Source: Pontiellaceae bacterium B12227
GTDB taxonomy: Bacteria > Verrucomicrobiota > Kiritimatiellia > Kiritimatiellales > Pontiellaceae
DNA: 64,000 bases
Assembly (NCBI GenBank): GCA_029432775.1
Contig: JAROAZ010000023.1
Coordinates: forward strand, 45,860 to 109,859
Reading direction: 5' to 3'
The stretch's first letter is position 1, and each line of letters starts with the position of its first letter. Made by a program: the position numbers and the translations under genes. Below, in pieces: positions 59,252 through 64,000 of the stretch. The notes under the pieces are model-generated. The model had not been told where the DNA came from. It was given only the letters and a program-made list of their open reading frames with translations, and searched no databases.

Positions 59252-60250
59252 ATGCGTTGCTTAATTACAGGAGCATCCGGCTGGAGCGGCTTTTCCTTCG
59301 TTCAGGCGTGGGCCGAACGCTACGGGAAAGAATCGCTCCAGCTCATGGTGCCGCCCACACCGCTCCATAAACTGGAAGCCCGGCGGGCGGAAGCGCTCAA
59401 AGCACAAGGCTTCAACCTGATTCAGCACGATCTGCTCGACGCCCCCTTTCCCGCCGACTCCATCCAGGAATTTGATATCCTCCTCCACTTTGCCGCATTC
59501 ACCCACACCGAGAAAAACAGCCCGGCGGTTCACGTAAACGACCGCGGAACTCGCAACCTGCTGGAAGCGCTCGGAGACAAACTGAAGGGAACGCGCGTCA
59601 TCTACTTCGGTTCCTGCGCCTCGCTCGATATTTTCAATCCCGCTCCCGATGGTGTAGATGAAGAACAGGAGTGTCACCCTCTGACGGTCTATGGACAAAC
59701 CAAGTTGCAAGGCGAGGTCTTCCTGAAGGAACTATCCACTCCTTTTCACTACAACTGGACGATTCTCCGCCTGCCCACGGTCTATGGCCCCGGCTACCGC
59801 CCCGGCGGACTGTTCGACATTATTAAAAGCGGCATGGAAGGCTTCCACCCGATCACCCGTATCAACTGGCCCGGTTCGCTCAGCCTGCTCTATATCGATG
59901 ATCTTGTGGCTCAGCTCCTGCACATCTGTGAAAACGGCGCGGCAAAAAATACACTGATTCATCTGGCCGACCCAACGCCCGTGCCCTTTATAAAACTCTT
60001 TGGGGAACAGAGACGACTGCCCCTTCCCCAGTCCGTCGGCCGGGCACTACGCGCCATCCTTCTCTTCTTTGTTCGCCGCATTCGTTGGCCGCATGCCCTC
60101 TTCATCAGCGGTTGGCGGCTGTGCCATCTGCTGGGCGACAGCATGGTTTTCAACACCGCCAACGCACAGCAGCAACTGCCGCTCGACTACACCGGTTTCG
60201 ATGAAGGCATGCGCCGCACCTATCAGAATAAAATTCCGGGGCTCGAATGA
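59252..60250 (+). CDS. NAD-dependent epimerase/dehydratase family protein
   Basis: 332 residues of the extended SDR family: TGASGWSGFSF in place of the canonical TGxxGxxG, a Tyr-Lys pair in TVYGQTKLQGE, and a substrate-binding C-terminal half. It likely alters a nucleotide sugar or a related lipid-linked sugar. GGAG precedes the ATG at 59252; an earlier ATG (59222) is in frame. Its stop overlaps the ATG of the next gene (ATGA), so they are coupled. Confidence 0.8.
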   Translation: MRCLITGASGWSGFSFVQAWAERYGKESLQLMVPPTPLHKLEARRAEALKAQGFNLIQHDLLDAPFPADSIQEFDILLHFAAFTHTEKNSPAVHVNDRGTRNLLEALGDKLKGTRVIYFGSCASLDIFNPAPDGVDEEQECHPLTVYGQTKLQGEVFLKELSTPFHYNWTILRLPTVYGPGYRPGGLFDIIKSGMEGFHPITRINWPGSLSLLYIDDLVAQLLHICENGAAKNTLIHLADPTPVPFIKLFGEQRRLPLPQSVGRALRAILLFFVRRIRWPHALFISGWRLCHLLGDSMVFNTANAQQQLPLDYTGFDEGMRRTYQNKIPGLE

Positions 60251-62151
60251 AACCCGGCGCAAAAACAGCCCTCATCGCACTGAGCGTGGCGCTCTTTGCA
60301 TTCCTCTTTTATGCCCGCACCGCGGGCTTTGATTTTGTTAACTACGACGACAATAACTATTTCTATGAAAACCCGCACGTTACCCAGGGACTGACCGCAG
60401 AGAATATTCGCTGGGCCTTCGAAATCCATGGCCCCAGCATGTGGGTGCCGCTCACCTGGCTGTCGCACCAGACCGCCGTGACCCTCTTTGGAACCGCGCC
60501 CGGCCCGCACCACCTGATCAACACACTGCTGCACGCCCTTAACGCCGCACTCCTCTTTCTCCTGCTGCGCCGCCTAACGGCCCGCACCGCCGCCGGCCTG
60601 ATTGCCGCCCTGCTGTTTGCCATCCATCCCATGCACGTTGAATCCGTGGCCTGGGTTACCGAACGCAAAGATGTGCTCGCCGGATGCTTCTGGCTTCTGA
60701 CCCTGCTCGCCTACGACCGCTATGCTCAGCGGCCAAACTGGAAAACCTATCTGCCCGTCGCACTTGGAACCGCATTGGCCGTCATGGCCAAGCCGCTGGC
60801 CGTCACCCTGCCCTGCGTCTTGCTACTGCTCGATTTCTGGCCCGGCCGCCGGCCATGGAGCTGGCGGCTGGTTACCGAAAAACTGCCGCTATTCCTGATC
60901 GTCGGCTTTGCTTCATTCATGACCGTTCGTTGCCAGCTTTCCATCGGGGCCATTGGCGATTCCGCGGTTTTTCCAATGGTTGGAAGAATCGCCAACGCCT
61001 GCATTTCCTACAGCACCTATCTGCTTCGCCTGTTGGGGCCGCACCATCTTGCGGTATTCTATCCCTATCCGGAAACCATCCACTGGGTTCGGGCCGGCCT
61101 CGGTCTGATCCTACTCCTGGCGATCACCGCATGGGTCCTGATTCGAAGAGAAAAAAGCCCGTGGGCCATCGTCGGCTGGCTCTGGTATCTCGGCGCGCTT
61201 TTTCCAATGATTGGAATCGTGCAGGCCGGCTCGCAGGCCATGGCCGATCGATATATGTATGTTCCAGCCATTGGAATTTATCTCATTGCAGGCATGGTGC
61301 TGAGCACAACGCCCTTGCGCCGGAAAGGCGCCTTTATCTTCATTGGGCTGCTGTGCCTATTGAATGTCCGGCAGGTCGCGGTCTGGAAAAACAGCCGGAC
61401 GCTGTTCGCACACGCATTGAAAGCCACCGAAGGTAACTATCTCGCCCACAACAACTATGGTCTGACGTTCAGGGAAGAGAAGAATTTCGCGGTCGCGCGG
61501 GAACACTTTGAGGCATCATTAAATATTCGGCCCAGTTATTACGAGGCTCGTAACAATCTGGGCATCACGCTGGCCGACCTGGGAGAATATCATGCCGCCA
61601 TCCCCCATCTTCAGTTTGCGGCGACCAACCAGGGAAGTATCGACGCCCTCTACAACTTGGGTACGGCCTATCTCAATGCCGGTCATGCGGTAGCCAGCGA
61701 GGCGTGCTTGCGCAGCGCGGCCGAACGTGATCCGCAAAATGCGGGGATTCACTATAATTTAGGTTATGCGCTTCAGGAGCAAAAGCGCTGGGCAGAAGCC
61801 AGCGCAGCCTATGAAACCACCCTGCGCCTTCGGCCGGATCATCACGATGCACAACAGAATCTCAATTATATCTCCACGCAGCAATCAGATGCCTGGCGAC
61901 AATATGAGGCCGGGAATGCATTCCGCGAATCCGGACAGAGCCAACCTGCTGAGCGGGCCTATCGCCGGGCGATTGAACTCAACCCCGGACTGGCCGAAGC
62001 GTACAACAACCTAGGGGTTTTGCTTGGGCAGCAAGGCAACCATACCGAAGCACTCCGCTGTTTTGAAGCCGCACTGACGATCGCTCCGGAGTATCGCGAG
62101 GCCCGGACGAACTCCGCCCGCGCCTCCGCTGCCCTTACTCCCGCGCCCTGA
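60247..62151 (+). CDS. Membrane glycosyltransferase-like protein with C-terminal TPR
   Basis: 634 residues. About eleven membrane helices (to residue ~390) carry the GT-C-like N-terminal pattern FDFVNYDDNNYFYENPHV and the loop HPMHVESVAWVTERKDVLA typical of the TPR-tailed membrane proteins (DUF1736/TMTC-like). The C-terminal ~240 residues contain five or so TPR units (NNLGITLADLGEYHAAI, NLGVLLGQQGNHTEAL). Probably uses a lipid-linked sugar on proteins or glycans. Three dispersed palindromes inside. It overlaps the next, convergent gene by 17 nt. Confidence 0.8.
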   Translation: MKPGAKTALIALSVALFAFLFYARTAGFDFVNYDDNNYFYENPHVTQGLTAENIRWAFEIHGPSMWVPLTWLSHQTAVTLFGTAPGPHHLINTLLHALNAALLFLLLRRLTARTAAGLIAALLFAIHPMHVESVAWVTERKDVLAGCFWLLTLLAYDRYAQRPNWKTYLPVALGTALAVMAKPLAVTLPCVLLLLDFWPGRRPWSWRLVTEKLPLFLIVGFASFMTVRCQLSIGAIGDSAVFPMVGRIANACISYSTYLLRLLGPHHLAVFYPYPETIHWVRAGLGLILLLAITAWVLIRREKSPWAIVGWLWYLGALFPMIGIVQAGSQAMADRYMYVPAIGIYLIAGMVLSTTPLRRKGAFIFIGLLCLLNVRQVAVWKNSRTLFAHALKATEGNYLAHNNYGLTFREEKNFAVAREHFEASLNIRPSYYEARNNLGITLADLGEYHAAIPHLQFAATNQGSIDALYNLGTAYLNAGHAVASEACLRSAAERDPQNAGIHYNLGYALQEQKRWAEASAAYETTLRLRPDHHDAQQNLNYISTQQSDAWRQYEAGNAFRESGQSQPAERAYRRAIELNPGLAEAYNNLGVLLGQQGNHTEALRCFEAALTIAPEYREARTNSARASAALTPAP

Positions 62152-64000
62152 TCCGGAAGAAGCTTTTATCCGTATTTACCGGCGTGTAGAGCGAGGTGTT
62201 TGTGGAAGCCGGTTCCCAGATCCCATCCGTCAGATTGGTCCGCGTTTCCAGAATCCAGTCAAATTGATACTGGCCGCCCACGAGTTGGAACATCAAATCA
62301 CCAAACGTACCATCGAGCATATCGGCTTCCGTATACAGGTTGAAGGCCGCCCGATCACCATTCACCAAATCAATTAGTGCCTGATCATCCACCACCGGAT
62401 TGAACATCGTAGTTCCGGCTTCTTCGAAGTCGGTGAGTCCATCGCCGTCGGTATCTTTTATATTATCCTTTGTTCCCAGCAGCGCTTCCTCCGTGCTGAG
62501 TAAGCCATCTCCGTCTTTATCCCCGATCCCCTTAGTCTGCAAAGAAACCAAGTGTACCTGATACACTTTTCCGGGCTCACCCACCGAAGCGAACTGATCC
62601 GTTACGAGATTGAAGGTTGCATCGACGGATAGATCCAACGGAGAAATACAACTGATATCCAGTTCAAATTTTTCGCCCTCATTCAAAGTCAGAGGGAGCT
62701 TTGCATTCAGTTCATAATAGGCCGGATGATTGCCGGAAAAAAAGGCATCGACCAACGTCAAATCAGTCAGGGGGTTCTTTCCTCCCATTTCGGCGGTGTC
62801 GTTTTCAAGTCGAATGAAGAACCCGACCTTTTCCTCGGTATTCGTGGCCACGAGCTGCTCTCCGGCATCCCAAACAAATTTGGGGCCGACGATATCCGGA
62901 TGACAATCAACCGATTCATCCGTCACACGGCAGGCCACGCTGGCCACATAGGAGGTCGTTCCCGCCAAACACGGCAACGCACTGGACGCTCCAGCCTCCG
63001 GCACATATGTTCCGGGCTGCGCTGCAAAAGCGGAGGTCGACCCCGCATACGGAACATACAATCCAGGCGAGGCCGGGGTCTGGGCGGTCGCTGCCGAGCT
63101 GCTTACAAAATATCCCGGGTCAGCCGTAATAGCGGCCATAGCTCCTGGCGAAGGAATATACGTTCCGGCAGGAGCGGCTTGGGCAGAAGAGGCTCCGGGG
63201 GTCGCGGTGTAATGTCCGGCAGGAGCAGGCGTTGGAGCTATTGCAGCGGATGAACTGACAAACGATCCGGCCGGTGCCTCCGTTGGGCTGGTTGCACCAT
63301 AACCCGGAACATAGTAGCCAGGACCGGCAGGAGTCGGACTGCTTGCGCCGGGGCTGGCGACATAATAGCCGGGTTCCGCCTGCTTTTGGGTCGTCGGGTT
63401 GGACGGATCTACGTAGTAGCCGGGTTCCGCCTGGATGCCCGTCGTGGAGCCCTCTGTGGGAATATAAACCCCGGCCGGGGCCGATTGAGCTGATGAGGCA
63501 CCTGCACTTGCAACAAAGGTTCCCGGGGGAGCGGGAATCTGCGCCGTTGCCCCCACAGTGGACACGTAGTACCCCGGCGAGGCCGGGATTTGAGCTGTCG
63601 CACCTGCTCCGGGTACATAGTGCCCGATGGAGGCGATCGTTTGTGCACTCTGGGCGCTGATGGGTACATAATAGCCCGGAGACGCCGGAATCTGCCTATC
63701 ACTTCCACCGGGCGCATAAAATCCGGGTTCGGCCACGGACAAGCTCGCTGTCCCGATGGTTGGAGTATACGTTCCAGGCGGTGCGGTATAGGCCACGCTT
63801 TGGCCAAATGCGGACGCGTATTTCCCGATCGGAGCGGGAATTTGTGCGGAGGCGCCTTCACTAGGCACATAATAACCGGGCGAAGCCGGGATTTGATTGG
63901 TGGCTCCCTGATGTGGAACATAGTAACCAACCGAAGCCGGAATTTGACTACTCATGGCTGTACGGGGCACATAATAACCAGGCGAGGCAGGAATTTGGTG
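62135..64000 (-). CDS. 3' part of a giant repetitive surface protein (cut by the window)
   Basis: The reading frame stays open to the window edge, and the last visible residues continue the repeat, so the start lies outside. At least 20 imperfect repeats of about 17 residues run over ~1 kb (consensus IPASPGYYVP-x-x-GATAQ), followed by a Cys-containing domain, DADGDG-like calcium repeats (DKDGDGLLSTEEA, DTDGDGLTDFEE) and a C-terminal module ending LYTPVNTDKSFFRIRARE like those of the proteins at 35.5-40 kb. This suggests a secreted or surface-anchored adhesin-like protein. An internal ATG at 63970 is not the start. Confidence 0.8.
   Translation of the reverse strand, partial: HQIPASPGYYVPRTAMSSQIPASVGYYVPHQGATNQIPASPGYYVPSEGASAQIPAPIGKYASAFGQSVAYTAPPGTYTPTIGTASLSVAEPGFYAPGGSDRQIPASPGYYVPISAQSAQTIASIGHYVPGAGATAQIPASPGYYVSTVGATAQIPAPPGTFVASAGASSAQSAPAGVYIPTEGSTTGIQAEPGYYVDPSNPTTQKQAEPGYYVASPGASSPTPAGPGYYVPGYGATSPTEAPAGSFVSSSAAIAPTPAPAGHYTATPGASSAQAAPAGTYIPSPGAMAAITADPGYFVSSSAATAQTPASPGLYVPYAGSTSAFAAQPGTYVPEAGASSALPCLAGTTSYVASVACRVTDESVDCHPDIVGPKFVWDAGEQLVATNTEEKVGFFIRLENDTAEMGGKNPLTDLTLVDAFFSGNHPAYYELNAKLPLTLNEGEKFELDISCISPLDLSVDATFNLVTDQFASVGEPGKVYQVHLVSLQTKGIGDKDGDGLLSTEEALLGTKDNIKDTDGDGLTDFEEAGTTMFNPVVDDQALIDLVNGDRAAFNLYTEADMLDGTFGDLMFQLVGGQYQFDWILETRTNLTDGIWEPASTNTSLYTPVNTDKSFFRIRARE

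Overview
The window reads as a GC-rich bacterial chromosome segment with a gene style typical of the PVC superphylum, probably Kiritimatiellota- or Verrucomicrobia-like. This is inference from SHD1-like secreted proteins, long secreted proteins ending in calcium-type DxDxDG repeats plus a shared C-terminal module, a TPR-tailed membrane glycosyltransferase, several REP-type palindromes, and many short DNA palindromes. No rRNA or tRNA gene was seen.

Layout. 0.1-19.5 kb: an NrdG-like radical SAM activase; a DUF4143 ATPase behind a perfect palindrome; a minus-strand run of two PAS-SpoIIE phosphatases, DUF1573, PLD-like and SDR genes; slyX, pyruvate kinase and an ABC exporter; an SHD1 protein and a DUF429-like protein; a LysR regulator divergent from pirin, an eroded FMN reductase and DoxX; ppnP; a small AAA ATPase; a PhyH-type dioxygenase; a hybrid histidine kinase and a lone PAS protein. 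19.5-28.7 kb: an AT-rich integrated element lodged in the 3' end of acnB. It carries a tyrosine integrase, a serine recombinase, a diverged family-A-like polymerase, a secreted protein, a frameshifted lipoprotein, a zinc-ribbon membrane protein and unknown small genes. 28.7-35.3 kb: acnB, an aspartyl protease, an N-acetylglutamate-synthase-like protein, peptide deformylase and a LuxR-type regulator. 35.5-40 kb: two secreted paralogues sharing a C-terminal module and an upstream DNA element. 40-46 kb: mtnA and a class II aldolase, a B12/radical SAM protein interrupted in frame by a REP-associated (Y1) transposase, a PrmA-like methyltransferase and an EEP-family hydrolase. 46-64 kb: a UvrD-type helicase, a BrkB/YihY membrane protein, ilvD, three predicted outer-membrane barrel proteins, an aldo/keto reductase, an SDR, a CPBP protease, sugar/glycan genes, and the 3' part of a very repetitive surface protein cut by the window end.

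Most notable: (1) about 40 copies of an imperfect palindrome TTCCR-N5-YGGAA, in all three codon frames and between genes, absent from the island and from highly conserved genes; (2) the acnB-targeted element, which rebuilds the aconitase C-terminus with only synonymous differences; (3) its polymerase with recognisable A, B and C motifs; (4) the radical SAM gene that has absorbed both a REP palindrome and a whole RAYT transposase without losing its reading frame.
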